Source of the DNA: Pectobacterium punjabense
GTDB taxonomy: Bacteria > Pseudomonadota > Gammaproteobacteria > Enterobacterales > Enterobacteriaceae
Assembly: GCF_012427845.1 (NCBI RefSeq)
Contig: NZ_CP038498.1
Location: 1,116,001 to 1,180,000 of the forward strand
DNA length: 64,000 bases
Reading direction: 5' to 3'
The translations under genes were made by a program, and so were the position numbers. This document shows, piece after piece, positions 17,367 to 27,407 of the stretch. A model generated the notes under the pieces. It saw only the letters and a program-made list of their open reading frames with translations, was not told the origin of the DNA and did not search any database. Position 1 is the first letter of the stretch. Each line of letters opens with the position of its first letter.

Positions 17367-20300
17367 ATGTTTAGAATCTATCACTCCAACCAGTTGGATA
17401 TCTTGAAAGAACTGATGGTTGAGCTGATAAAACGTCAGCCGCTTGCGGACCCTTTCCAACAGGAAGTGATTTTGGTGCAAAGCCCAGGGATGGCGCAGTG
17501 GCTGCAAATTGAACTGGCTGGGGATTTTGGTATTGCTGCCAATATCCAATTCCCATTGCCCGGCGTTTTCTTGTGGAATATGTGTCGCCATGTGCTGTCA
17601 GATATTCCAAAAGAAAGTGCCTTCAGCAAGGATGCGATGACGTGGAAGCTCATGCATTTGCTGCCTGATTTACTGGCACAGCCTGATTTTGCGGCGCTTA
17701 ATCACTATTTGCAGGATGATGATAACCAGCGCAAGCTGCATCAACTGGCCGGGCGCGTGGCGGACCTTTTCGATCAATACCTGATTTATCGCCCTGAGTG
17801 GATCAAAGCATGGCAAGAGGGGAAACAGGTTGACGATCTCGGTGGTAACCAACTTTGGCAGTCGGCGCTGTGGCGTGCGCTGGTGGACTACACACGTGAT
17901 CTAGCTCAGCCTGAATGGCACCATGCGATTCTGTACCAACGCTTTATCAACGCGTTAGATCGGGCAAAAGTGTGTCCGAAGGGTCTGCCGCCACGCGTTT
18001 TTATCTGCGGTATTTCAGCGCTCCCCCCTATCTATCTACAGGCGTTGAACGCTCTGGCACGACACATTGATGTGCACCTATTGTTTACCAATCCCTGCCG
18101 CCATTATTGGAGTGACATTCAGGATTATAAATTTCTGGCGAAGCTAAAAGCCCGCAACCGGCGCTTACATCGCTTTGACGGCGAGCAGACGGATGAAACT
18201 CGTCCACTATTTCGCGATCTCTCACAGGCAGAAACATTGTTCAATGACGACGGTAAACAGTCGATTAATAACCCGTTGCTGGCATCGTGGGGCAAACTGG
18301 GGCGCGATAACCTTTATCTGCTGGCTGAGCTGGATAACGTGCAGGAGATCGATGCTTTTGTTGAGTCGGATGGCAAAAATCTGCTGCAAACGTTGCAGCG
18401 CGATATTCTTGAACTGGAAGACCACGCGGTCGTAGCCGTTAGTCACGAAACACAAAACAGCAGCACGAAAAAGCGTCGGTTGGCGCTTGACGATCGTTCG
18501 GTTGATTTTCACACCTGCCATAGTCCGCAGCGTGAGGTTGAAGTGCTGCACGATCGGCTGTTGGCTATGATGGCGGACGATCCTGAGCTGATGCCGCGTG
18601 ATGTCATTGTGATGATGGCGGACATTGATGGCTATACGCCGTTCATTCAGGCGGTGTTTGGCAACGCGCCGGATAATCGCTACCTGCCTTTTGCCATCTC
18701 TGATCAGCGCGCGCGACATGCGCATCCCGCATTGCAAGCGGTGATCAGCTTGCTGGATTTACCCACAAGCCGTTTTACGGCAGAGCAGGTTCTGGCATTG
18801 CTTGAAGTGCCCGCACTGGCCGCTCGTTTCGGTATTCAGGAAGAAGGGTTGCGGCGCTTGCGCCTGTGGGTGGTGGAGTCGGGCGTCCGTTGGGGGTTGG
18901 ATGACGACAACGTGCGCGATCTGATGCTGCCACCAACGGGTCAGCATACGTGGCGTTTTGGCCTGACGAGAATGCTGTTGGGCTATGCGATGGACAGTCA
19001 GGTCGGTGATTGGCAGGGGGTACTGCCTTACGATGAGTCTAGCGGTCTGATTGCGGAGCTGGCCGGCCAACTGGCTGAACTGCTGATGCAGATCCATCAA
19101 TGGCGCCAGCGTCTGTCTCAATCGCGCGTACTTGTCGATTGGTTACCGCTTTGTCGAGAGCTGATCGAAACCTTCTTTGATGCTGACAGCGAGACCGAAG
19201 CGGCGCTGGCATTGGTTGAAAAGCAGTGGCAATACGTCATTAGCATGGGCACGATGGCGCATTATCCGCAGCAAGTGTCGATTTCCCGATTGCGTGATGA
19301 ACTGTCACGGCGTCTCGATCAGGAGCGACTTAGCCAGCGCTTTTTGGCCGGATCTATCAATTTCTGTACGCTGATGCCGATGCGTTCCATCCCGTTTAAG
19401 GTCGTGTGTTTATTGGGCATGAACGATGGTGTTTACCCACGAACGCTCCCGCCGCTTGGGTTCGATCTGATGGGGCGAAAAATCAAACGTGGTGATCGTA
19501 GCCGACGTGACGACGATCGCTATCTGTTTCTTGAGGCGCTCTTGTCGGCGCAGAACAAGCTTTATATCAGCTATATCGGGCGATCGATTCAGGATAATAC
19601 GCGCCGCTATCCTTCAGTATTGGTCAGTGAACTGACGGAATATATTGCACAGAGTTATGTCCTGCCGGGTGATGAAGCATTGGATATCGATAGCAGTGCA
19701 GAACGTGTCGTGAAGCACCTCTGCCGTGAACATACCCGTATGCCTTTTGATGCGAATAATTTCCTGTCGGCACCGCAGCCGTTGAGCTTTGCGGCAGAAT
19801 GGTTGGCGGCGGCGAACCGAAAAGGAGAAGCTCAGCCTGATTTTGATCGCGAAGCGCTCTCTGAAAGAGCGGGCGATAACCATGTCAGTTTGGACGATCT
19901 GAAACGTTTCTATCGTCACCCTGTTCGAGCCTTCTTTCAACTGCGACTTGGTGTGAGTTTTATGCTGCACAGTGACGAACTGTTGGATGAAGAGCCCTTT
20001 GTGGTTGATAGCCTTAACCGCTACCAATTGAATAGCGAGCTGCTTAATACCTTGATTAATGAAGGTGATACGGAAAAACTGTATCGTCGTGCCAGAGCCG
20101 CGGGTGAACTACCCTATGGCGCATTCGGTGAAATATACTGGCAGGAACAACAGCAGGATATGGCACAACTGGCTGCGCGCGTGCGTGATGAGTTAACGCC
20201 AATGCTGTCGGGGAGCCGGGAAGTCGACATTATCCTTGACGGTGTACGCATCAGCGGCTGGCTGAATCAGGTGCAGCCGGATGGTTTGTTGCGCTGGCGT

Positions 20301-20765
20301 CCAGGTACGCTTTCCATGAAAGATGGTATTACGCTGTGGCTGGAACATCTGGCTTACTGTGCGGCGGGCGGGCAGGGAGAAAGTCGACTGTATGGGCGTG
20401 AAGACACTGCGTGGCGCTTTGCTGCCTTATCGGAAGCGCAAGCCAGAGAACAGCTGGCCGTCATGTTGGATGGCTATCGTCAGGGAATGAGTAAGCCGCT
20501 ATTACTGCTCAATAAAGCAGGGAGTGCGTGGTTAGCTGAATGCTATGATCGTGAAAGTGATAGCCTACGGTCGGATGAAGAGGTGCAGAACAAAGCACGT
20601 GCCCGTTTGCTGCAAGCCTGGCAGGGCAATATGGGAATGCGGGGAGAAGGCGAAGATTATTACCTACAACGCATTGTTCGTGAATTGGATGAAAAACGAA
20701 TGAATGAAGTGGTTGAAGCGGCACAAATCTGGCTACTGCCACCGTTCCGCTCTAATCTGGCTTGA
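17367..20765 (+). CDS. recC: Exodeoxyribonuclease V subunit gamma (RecC)
   Basis: A 1132-residue subunit of RecBCD, which resects double-strand breaks until Chi and loads RecA. RecC holds the complex together and recognises Chi; its inactive helicase-like and nuclease-like folds explain the lack of Walker motifs. Recognisable blocks include the N-terminal MFRIYHSNQLDILKELM, ILVQSPGMAQWLQIELA-type helicase remnant, and LCLLGMNDGVYPR-type block (VVCLLGMNDGVYPRTLPP). A CAGGAG ribosome-binding site precedes the ATG. It is followed by ptrA, recB and recD in the conserved order, with ptrA only 85 bp away. Confidence 0.96.
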   Translation: MFRIYHSNQLDILKELMVELIKRQPLADPFQQEVILVQSPGMAQWLQIELAGDFGIAANIQFPLPGVFLWNMCRHVLSDIPKESAFSKDAMTWKLMHLLPDLLAQPDFAALNHYLQDDDNQRKLHQLAGRVADLFDQYLIYRPEWIKAWQEGKQVDDLGGNQLWQSALWRALVDYTRDLAQPEWHHAILYQRFINALDRAKVCPKGLPPRVFICGISALPPIYLQALNALARHIDVHLLFTNPCRHYWSDIQDYKFLAKLKARNRRLHRFDGEQTDETRPLFRDLSQAETLFNDDGKQSINNPLLASWGKLGRDNLYLLAELDNVQEIDAFVESDGKNLLQTLQRDILELEDHAVVAVSHETQNSSTKKRRLALDDRSVDFHTCHSPQREVEVLHDRLLAMMADDPELMPRDVIVMMADIDGYTPFIQAVFGNAPDNRYLPFAISDQRARHAHPALQAVISLLDLPTSRFTAEQVLALLEVPALAARFGIQEEGLRRLRLWVVESGVRWGLDDDNVRDLMLPPTGQHTWRFGLTRMLLGYAMDSQVGDWQGVLPYDESSGLIAELAGQLAELLMQIHQWRQRLSQSRVLVDWLPLCRELIETFFDADSETEAALALVEKQWQYVISMGTMAHYPQQVSISRLRDELSRRLDQERLSQRFLAGSINFCTLMPMRSIPFKVVCLLGMNDGVYPRTLPPLGFDLMGRKIKRGDRSRRDDDRYLFLEALLSAQNKLYISYIGRSIQDNTRRYPSVLVSELTEYIAQSYVLPGDEALDIDSSAERVVKHLCREHTRMPFDANNFLSAPQPLSFAAEWLAAANRKGEAQPDFDREALSERAGDNHVSLDDLKRFYRHPVRAFFQLRLGVSFMLHSDELLDEEPFVVDSLNRYQLNSELLNTLINEGDTEKLYRRARAAGELPYGAFGEIYWQEQQQDMAQLAARVRDELTPMLSGSREVDIILDGVRISGWLNQVQPDGLLRWRPGTLSMKDGITLWLEHLAYCAAGGQGESRLYGREDTAWRFAALSEAQAREQLAVMLDGYRQGMSKPLLLLNKAGSAWLAECYDRESDSLRSDEEVQNKARARLLQAWQGNMGMRGEGEDYYLQRIVRELDEKRMNEVVEAAQIWLLPPFRSNLA

Positions 20766-20850
20766 TAGGCTGGTTTGGAAGAGATTTCGAGGTGCGAGAA
20801 GATAACGCACTGCAACGTGAAAAGTGATGGATATGAGGTTGGAGAATTGC

Positions 20851-23799
20851 ATGCGTAAACAGTGGGTCTGGATTACCGGGTGGTTTCTTTTATTCACATT
20901 CTGGCTTCCGGCGAGTTGGGCTGAAACGGGCTGGCAGCCGCTGGCTCAGACCATTCGAAAAAGCGAAAAAGATCCGCGGCAATATCAGGCGATCAAACTG
21001 GATAACGGCATGACCGTTCTGCTGGTTTCCGATCCACAGGCACCCAAATCGTTGGCATCACTGGCACTGCCTATTGGCTCGTTGGACGATCCCAATAATC
21101 AACTGGGCTTAGCGCACTACCTCGAACATATGGTGCTGATGGGATCGAAACGTTATCCAGAGCCAGAGGCTCTCTCCGAGTTTTTGAAAAAGCATGGCGG
21201 TAGTCACAACGCCAGCACGGCCTCTTACCGCACGGCATTTTATCTGGAAGTGGAAAACGATGCGCTGCGGCCTGCTGTGGATCGGATGGCTGACGCGATT
21301 GCAGAACCGCTGCTTGATCCGGTGAATGCCGATCGCGAGCGTAATGCGGTTAATGCGGAATTAACGATGGCGCGTTCGCGTGACGGTCACCGCATGGCAC
21401 AGGTCGGAGCGGAAACGTTGAATCCGGCGCACCCGAGTGCGCGCTTCTCGGGGGGCAATCTTGAAACCCTGAGCGATAAACCCGGCAGCAAACTGCATGA
21501 TGAGCTGGTGAAGTTCTACCAGAAATACTACTCAGCTAATCTGATGAAGGGGGTGATTTACAGCAATCAGCCTTTGCCTGAGTTGGCGAAACTGGCGACC
21601 GACACATTCGGGCGTATTGCCAATCACAACGCGAGTGTTCCAGCCGTTACCGTACCCGTGACGACGGAAAAGCAGCGTGGGGTGATGATTCACTATGTTC
21701 CGGCTCAACCGAGAAAACAGCTGCGTATTGAGTTTCGCGTCAGCGATATTAGCCAGGAATTCCGTAGCAAGACGGATACCTATATCAGTTATCTGCTTGG
21801 CAACCGTAGCCAGAATACGCTTTCCGACTGGTTGCAAAAAGAAGGGCTGGTTGAGTCTATCGGCGCAGGTTCTTCACCGATAATCGACCGCAACGGTGGC
21901 ATGTTTGCGATTTCTGCCTCGCTGACGGATAAAGGCTTAGCGCAGCGTGACGAGGTGATCGCTGCAATATTCCGTTATCTGCAACAAATCCGTACCGAGG
22001 GGATTCAGCAGCGCTATTTTGATGAGATCGCACATGTTCTGGATCTGGATTTCCGCTATCCGTCCATCAGTCGGGATATGGATTACATCGAATGGTTGGT
22101 GGATACCATGCTGCGCGTGCCAGTTGAGCATACGCTGGATGCGCAATATGTGGCGGATCGCTACGATCCGAAGGCTATCGCTGCACGACTGGACGAGATG
22201 ACGCCGCAGAATGCGCGCGTTTGGGTCATCAGCCCGAATGAACCGCATAATAAAGTGGCCTATTTTGTCGATGCGCCATACGAGATGGATAAAATCCCGT
22301 CAGCTACCTTTGCTAAATGGAAAGCGCTGGGGCAGAAAATGTCGCTGTCGTTGCCGACGATCAACCCTTATATCCCAGATGATTTCTCCCTGATCAACGC
22401 GGATAAGGCGATGACTAAACCGACACTCCTGCTGAATCAGCCGGGGTTGCGCGTGCTGTATATGCCAAGTCACTATTTTGCCGATGAGCCGAAAGCAGAA
22501 ATCACGCTGTTTCTGCGTAATCAGGAAGCGCGCAGTACCGCACGTAATCAGGTGTTGTTCGCGTTAAACGATTACCTGGCCGGTTTGGCGTTGGATGAAC
22601 TGAGTTATCAGGCATCGATTGGCGGCATCAGTTTTTCCACCCGCAGCAATGATGGTCTGGTGATTAGCGCAGATGGCTATACCCAGCATTTGCCACAGTT
22701 GCTACTGACGTTGGCAGATGGCTATGCCTCCTTTACCTCCACGGAAGCGCAGTTGGAGCAGGCTAAATCCTGGTACTTGCAGCAGTTGGATGCCGTTGAG
22801 AAATCAAAAGCCTTTGAACAAGCGCTACAGCCGGTTCAGGCGATATCGCAGTTGCCTTATTTCGAGCGCGGTGAACGCCGTAAGCTGCTGAAGGATATTC
22901 GCTTGCAGGATGTGGTTAACTACCGCAACGATCTGCTGCAAAAAGCTACGCCGGAAATGCTGGTCGTCGGCAATCTGGCTCCAGAACGCGTCACCGAGCT
23001 GGCGAGAACGCTGAAAGCGCATTTGAAGGCCGATGGTGAAAATCTGTCGCGCAGTGATGATGTTAAAGTCAGTAAGCCGCAGCTTGCCAATCTACAGCGT
23101 CCGGGCAGCAGCACGGATTCTGCGTTAGCAGCGGTGTATGTACCAACTGGCTACTCGGAAACGCAGAGCATGGCCTATGGCTCAGTTCTGGGACAGATCG
23201 TCCAGCCTTGGTTCTACAGCCAACTAAGAACGGAAGAGCAATTGGGCTACGCAGTCTTTGCTTTCCCGACGTCCGTGGGCAGACAGATGGGTATCGGCTT
23301 CCTGCTGCAAAGCAATAGCAAACAACCTGCTTATTTGTATCAGCGTTATGAAGACTTTTTCCTAAAAGCGCAAAAAAGACTGCGTGACATGAGTGAAGAA
23401 GAGTTCACGCAGTATAAACAAGGCGTGATGAATGAACTAAGCCAGCGCCCACAAACATTGGGTGAAGAGGCCAGCCGACTGCGCCGCGATCTGGATCGTG
23501 AAAACTTTGCTTTTGATTCGCGTGAGAAACTGCTCGAACAAATCAAGCCGCTGACGGTGAAGCAACTGGCGGATTTCTTCCAACAGGCGCTGAAGCCTGA
23601 AGGGCTGGCGGTACTGTCGCAGGTTTCCGGTAGCCATCATGGTAAAGCCGATTACGCTGCTCCGAAAGGGTGGCATACCTATGCGGATGCGTCGTCATTG
23701 CAGAAAACGTTACCGCGTGAGAAAGCCCCCGCGATGATTCCAGCTCCTGCCGCACAGCCAGCGGTATCGGAAGCTGTCGATAAGGTTTCAGCAGAATGA
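20851..23799 (+). CDS. ptrA: Pitrilysin (protease III), periplasmic M16 zinc metalloprotease
   Basis: A protein of about 982 residues of the insulinase family that degrades small peptides in the periplasm. The inverted zinc motif H89-x-x-E92-H93 (HYLEHMVLMG) is intact, with the distal zinc-ligand Glu in ERNAVNAELTMA. A signal peptide (MRKQWVWITGWFLLFTFWL, cleavage after SWA) sets the start at the ATG at 20851, preceded by TTGGAGA; an upstream in-frame start at 20824 would break the signal. It sits between recC and recB as in E. coli and its stop overlaps the recB ATG by four bases. Its presence inside the recombinase operon has no known functional reason. Confidence 0.96.
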   Translation: MRKQWVWITGWFLLFTFWLPASWAETGWQPLAQTIRKSEKDPRQYQAIKLDNGMTVLLVSDPQAPKSLASLALPIGSLDDPNNQLGLAHYLEHMVLMGSKRYPEPEALSEFLKKHGGSHNASTASYRTAFYLEVENDALRPAVDRMADAIAEPLLDPVNADRERNAVNAELTMARSRDGHRMAQVGAETLNPAHPSARFSGGNLETLSDKPGSKLHDELVKFYQKYYSANLMKGVIYSNQPLPELAKLATDTFGRIANHNASVPAVTVPVTTEKQRGVMIHYVPAQPRKQLRIEFRVSDISQEFRSKTDTYISYLLGNRSQNTLSDWLQKEGLVESIGAGSSPIIDRNGGMFAISASLTDKGLAQRDEVIAAIFRYLQQIRTEGIQQRYFDEIAHVLDLDFRYPSISRDMDYIEWLVDTMLRVPVEHTLDAQYVADRYDPKAIAARLDEMTPQNARVWVISPNEPHNKVAYFVDAPYEMDKIPSATFAKWKALGQKMSLSLPTINPYIPDDFSLINADKAMTKPTLLLNQPGLRVLYMPSHYFADEPKAEITLFLRNQEARSTARNQVLFALNDYLAGLALDELSYQASIGGISFSTRSNDGLVISADGYTQHLPQLLLTLADGYASFTSTEAQLEQAKSWYLQQLDAVEKSKAFEQALQPVQAISQLPYFERGERRKLLKDIRLQDVVNYRNDLLQKATPEMLVVGNLAPERVTELARTLKAHLKADGENLSRSDDVKVSKPQLANLQRPGSSTDSALAAVYVPTGYSETQSMAYGSVLGQIVQPWFYSQLRTEEQLGYAVFAFPTSVGRQMGIGFLLQSNSKQPAYLYQRYEDFFLKAQKRLRDMSEEEFTQYKQGVMNELSQRPQTLGEEASRLRRDLDRENFAFDSREKLLEQIKPLTVKQLADFFQQALKPEGLAVLSQVSGSHHGKADYAAPKGWHTYADASSLQKTLPREKAPAMIPAPAAQPAVSEAVDKVSAE

Positions 23800-26700
23800 A
23801 AAACATCGCGCCGCAATCATTAGACGTCATGACGTTGCCGCTCTTGGGGGAGCGGTTGATTGAGGCGTCGGCTGGAACGGGTAAAACCTATACGCTGGCT
23901 GCGCTTTACCTGCGCCTGTTGCTGGGGCTAGGTAAGCAAGCCGCGTATCCGCGCCCGTTACTGGTCGAGGAGATTCTGGTTGTGACCTTTACGGAGGCCG
24001 CAACCGAAGAGCTGCGTGAGCGCATTCGTGCAAGAATCCATGCGTTGCGCATCGCCTGCCTGCGTAAAAGTGCCCAAGGTGAGGAGGCGGGAAAACATAA
24101 GGATACGTCACTAGCGCAACTGCTGGCGGAGATTGTGGATCATCGAGAGGCTGCCGATGTGTTGTTGGCTGCCGAACGACAAATGGACGACGCAGCGATC
24201 TACACGATCCATGGCTTTTGCCAGCGCATGCTCAGCACCAATGCATTTGAATCCGGTGTGCTGTTTGAACAGATGCTGATAGAGGATGAGCAACCGCTGC
24301 GCCGTCAGGCCTGCGCTGATTTTTGGCGTCGTTATTGTTATCCGTTGCCGGTAGAGGTCGCACGTATCGTCGGCCTGGAGTGGAAAGGGCCAGAGAATTT
24401 GCTGGCTGACCTGGCTCCTTATCTGCACGGCGAGGCCCCCGTGTTTCGCTTACCGCCAGAAGAGGGAGAAACGCTGCTGAGTCGACATGAGAGAATCGTG
24501 GCGACAATTGATTCTTATAAACAGCACTGGCTGGCGTCAGCAGCGGAACTGGAAGCGCTGATCGTGGCATCTGGTGTGGATAAACGCAGCTATAGCAGTA
24601 AGCATCTCCCCAATTGGCTACAGAAAGTCACGCTGTGGGCGGAGCAGCTAACGCTGGATTATCAACTGCCGAAAGATCTGGTGAGATTTGCCCAACAAAC
24701 GTTAATCGAGAAAACGAAGAAAGGTGATCCACCGGTTCATTCCGTGTTTGAAGCGACGGAGCAACTGCTTGCAGCACCGCTGTCGCTGCGTGATTTGGTC
24801 ATTGTACGTGCACTGTCGGCAATTCGAGATTCTGTGCGTGAAGAAAAACGGCAGCGTGCGGAGCTGGGGTTTGACGATCTGCTGAGCCGTTTGGATGATG
24901 CATTGCAACAGCCGGCAGGAGAAAGGCTTGCTGACGCCATTCGTGAACGCTATCCGGTGGCGATGATCGATGAGTTTCAGGATACCGATCCTCAACAATA
25001 CCGTATTTTCCGCACGCTTTATGTCGGGCAACCGCAGTGCGGACTATTGTTGATCGGCGATCCTAAGCAGGCTATTTATGCATTTCGCGGTGCGGATATT
25101 TTTACCTATATGCACGCGCGTGGAGAAGTTGCTGCTCATTATACGCTGGGTACGAACTGGCGCTCGTCTCATCAGATGGTACGTGGCGTGAATCGCTTGT
25201 TCGAACGTCTCGAGCATCCTTTTATTTTTCAAAATATCCCTTTCCTGCCGGTTAGCCCTGCTGAATCTAAGCGCGGTTTGGTGTTTGAAGTTGCCGGGCA
25301 GCCTCAGCCTGCACTGCAATTCTGGCTAACGGGCGCGGAACCGATTGGCGTGGGAGATTATCAGCAACAGATGGCGCGTCAGTGTGCGGCGCAGATTCGT
25401 GACTGGCTGGTTGCCAGCCAGCGCAATGAAGCCTGGTTGGTAACCGACGATTCCCGGCGTTTGGTCAAAGCATCTGACATGAGCGTGCTGGTGCGTAGTC
25501 GACGTGAAGCGTCGCTGATTCGCGATGCGCTGAGCCGTTTGTCCATTCCCTCGGTCTACCTGTCCAATCGTGATAGCGTGTTTAGCACGCCAGAAGCCAG
25601 CGATCTCTTGTGGTTGTTACAGGCGGTGTTGGCACCGGAGCAGGAGCGCACCTTACGCAGCGCAATGGCGACGGCTCTAATGGGGTTGGATGCCGCGCAG
25701 GTCGATGCGCTAGGGCAAAGTGAATCAGCGTGGGATGCGCTGGTGGATGAGTTTGCTGGCTACCGTGCTTTGTGGCGTCAGCGGGGCGTTTTACCGATGT
25801 TGCGAGCGTTGATGAGCCAGCATCAACTGGCTGAGAATTTGCTGGCAAGTACAGAGGGCGAACGCCGCATTACCGATATTCTGCATATCGGTGAATTATT
25901 GCAGGATGCCTCGGCAACGCTTGATAGCGAGCATGCGCTGGTGCGCTGGCTATCGCAACAGATTGTCCAGCCTAATCCGCAGGCAGAGAGTCAGCAGTTA
26001 CGTCTGGAAAGCGACCGCCATCTGGTGCAAATCGTGACGATCCATAAATCGAAAGGACTGGAATATCCGCTGGTATGGCTGCCTTTCATCAGTAATTTCC
26101 GTGTGCAGGATCAGGGGATTTATCACGATCGTGATAGCTACCAGGCTGTGTTGGATTTGCAAAATAATGAGGAAAGCCAGACGCTGGCGGAAGAAGAGCG
26201 GTTGGCGGAAGATTTACGTCTGTTGTATGTCGCATTAACCCGTTCTATTTACCATTGTAGCGTTGGTGTTGCGCCCGTTCAGCGGTCGCGTAAGAAAGAT
26301 GGCAGCAGCGATATGCACCACAGCGCACTGGGCTACTTGCTCCAGCGGGGTAAAGAAGCTGAGGCCGCCACGTTAGTCAGCGAGCTGGAAGGGATGGAGG
26401 GGGACGGCATCATGTTGACGCGGCTACAGGCGACGGAAGCGCTGCGTTGGCTACCTGATAGCCCGGAATTGACAGCGTTGCGGGCTCGACACATTGAACG
26501 CCAACTGCGTGACAGTTGGCGAGTGACCAGTTATTCGGGGCTTCAGCAACATGGCAGCACAAACACGCAGGATCTGGTGCCACGTCTGGATATTGAAGCG
26601 ATAGGTGAACGTCAGGAAGTGGGGGAAACCCAGTTGACGCCGCATACGTTCCCGCGCGGCGCGAGTCCGGGGACGTTTTTGCATAGCCTGTTTGAAACGC

Positions 26701-27407
26701 TGGACTTTACTCAACCGGTTGATGATGACTGGCTGGCCGAGCAGTTGCAGCTACAGGGGTTTGAAGCGCACTGGCATCCGGTGTTGAAGACGTGGATGGA
26801 TGCGCTTTTGACCACGCCGCTTGACGGGCAAGGGACGACACTATCGGCGCTGGAGAATCAGGATAAGCAGGCTGAACTACAGTTCTATATCCCGATTAAG
26901 GCACCGATACAGGCGATGCAGCTCGATCGGTTGGCAAAGCGCTACGACCCGCTATCCGCACGCTGTCCCGCGCTGTCTTTTCAGCAGGTTAAAGGCATGC
27001 TGAAAGGGTTTATCGATCTGGTATTCCGCTGGGAAGGACGCTATTACCTGTTGGACTATAAATCCAACTGGCTCGGCCCTGATGCCAGTGCCTATACCCA
27101 GACAGCGATGGCGCAGTCGATGGCCGAGCACCGTTATGACTTGCAATACCAGCTCTACACGCTGGCTTTGCACCGCTATCTACGCCACCGGATCGCAGAT
27201 TATGACTATGAGCGCCATTTTGGCGGCGTGTTTTATCTGTTTTTACGCGGCGTAGAGGAATCTCACCCTGGTAATGGCATTTTTGCTTGTCGCCCCTCCG
27301 CCGAATTTGTTTTCGGGCTTGATGCGCTGTTCAAAGGTGAGTTGTTCAAAGGTGATGAGTTTGAGGGAAAGACGCCTGATGATGCTGACACAGGAATTTC
27401 ATCATGA
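23796..27407 (+). CDS. recB: Exodeoxyribonuclease V subunit beta (RecB helicase-nuclease)
   Basis: A 1203-residue UvrD-type 3'-5' helicase fused to the only nuclease domain of RecBCD. Walker A ASAGTGKT at residues 24-31, motif II DEFQDTDPQQYRIF, motif VI region LLYVALTRS, and the nuclease motif LLDYKSNWLG (Asp and Lys of the D-E-K centre) are visible. It is slightly longer than the E. coli protein; the extra C-terminal tail contains a 15-bp repeat (27330-27359) encoding FKGEL-FKGDE. Translationally coupled to ptrA (upstream ATGA overlap) and recD (downstream ATGA overlap). Confidence 0.97.
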   Translation: MKNIAPQSLDVMTLPLLGERLIEASAGTGKTYTLAALYLRLLLGLGKQAAYPRPLLVEEILVVTFTEAATEELRERIRARIHALRIACLRKSAQGEEAGKHKDTSLAQLLAEIVDHREAADVLLAAERQMDDAAIYTIHGFCQRMLSTNAFESGVLFEQMLIEDEQPLRRQACADFWRRYCYPLPVEVARIVGLEWKGPENLLADLAPYLHGEAPVFRLPPEEGETLLSRHERIVATIDSYKQHWLASAAELEALIVASGVDKRSYSSKHLPNWLQKVTLWAEQLTLDYQLPKDLVRFAQQTLIEKTKKGDPPVHSVFEATEQLLAAPLSLRDLVIVRALSAIRDSVREEKRQRAELGFDDLLSRLDDALQQPAGERLADAIRERYPVAMIDEFQDTDPQQYRIFRTLYVGQPQCGLLLIGDPKQAIYAFRGADIFTYMHARGEVAAHYTLGTNWRSSHQMVRGVNRLFERLEHPFIFQNIPFLPVSPAESKRGLVFEVAGQPQPALQFWLTGAEPIGVGDYQQQMARQCAAQIRDWLVASQRNEAWLVTDDSRRLVKASDMSVLVRSRREASLIRDALSRLSIPSVYLSNRDSVFSTPEASDLLWLLQAVLAPEQERTLRSAMATALMGLDAAQVDALGQSESAWDALVDEFAGYRALWRQRGVLPMLRALMSQHQLAENLLASTEGERRITDILHIGELLQDASATLDSEHALVRWLSQQIVQPNPQAESQQLRLESDRHLVQIVTIHKSKGLEYPLVWLPFISNFRVQDQGIYHDRDSYQAVLDLQNNEESQTLAEEERLAEDLRLLYVALTRSIYHCSVGVAPVQRSRKKDGSSDMHHSALGYLLQRGKEAEAATLVSELEGMEGDGIMLTRLQATEALRWLPDSPELTALRARHIERQLRDSWRVTSYSGLQQHGSTNTQDLVPRLDIEAIGERQEVGETQLTPHTFPRGASPGTFLHSLFETLDFTQPVDDDWLAEQLQLQGFEAHWHPVLKTWMDALLTTPLDGQGTTLSALENQDKQAELQFYIPIKAPIQAMQLDRLAKRYDPLSARCPALSFQQVKGMLKGFIDLVFRWEGRYYLLDYKSNWLGPDASAYTQTAMAQSMAEHRYDLQYQLYTLALHRYLRHRIADYDYERHFGGVFYLFLRGVEESHPGNGIFACRPSAEFVFGLDALFKGELFKGDEFEGKTPDDADTGISS
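27330..27374 (+). repeat. 15-bp tandem repeat in the recB 3' end
   Basis: Two near-identical units TTCAAAGGTGAGTTG and TTCAAAGGTGATGAG plus a degenerate third (27360-27374). Each is five codons, so the frame is preserved and it only lengthens the RecB tail, outside the nuclease core. Confidence 0.75.

Noticed and set aside
18222..18737. Minus-strand open frame of 171 codons inside recC
   Set aside because: Antisense shadow of a conserved gene; no ribosome-binding site or recognisable domain.
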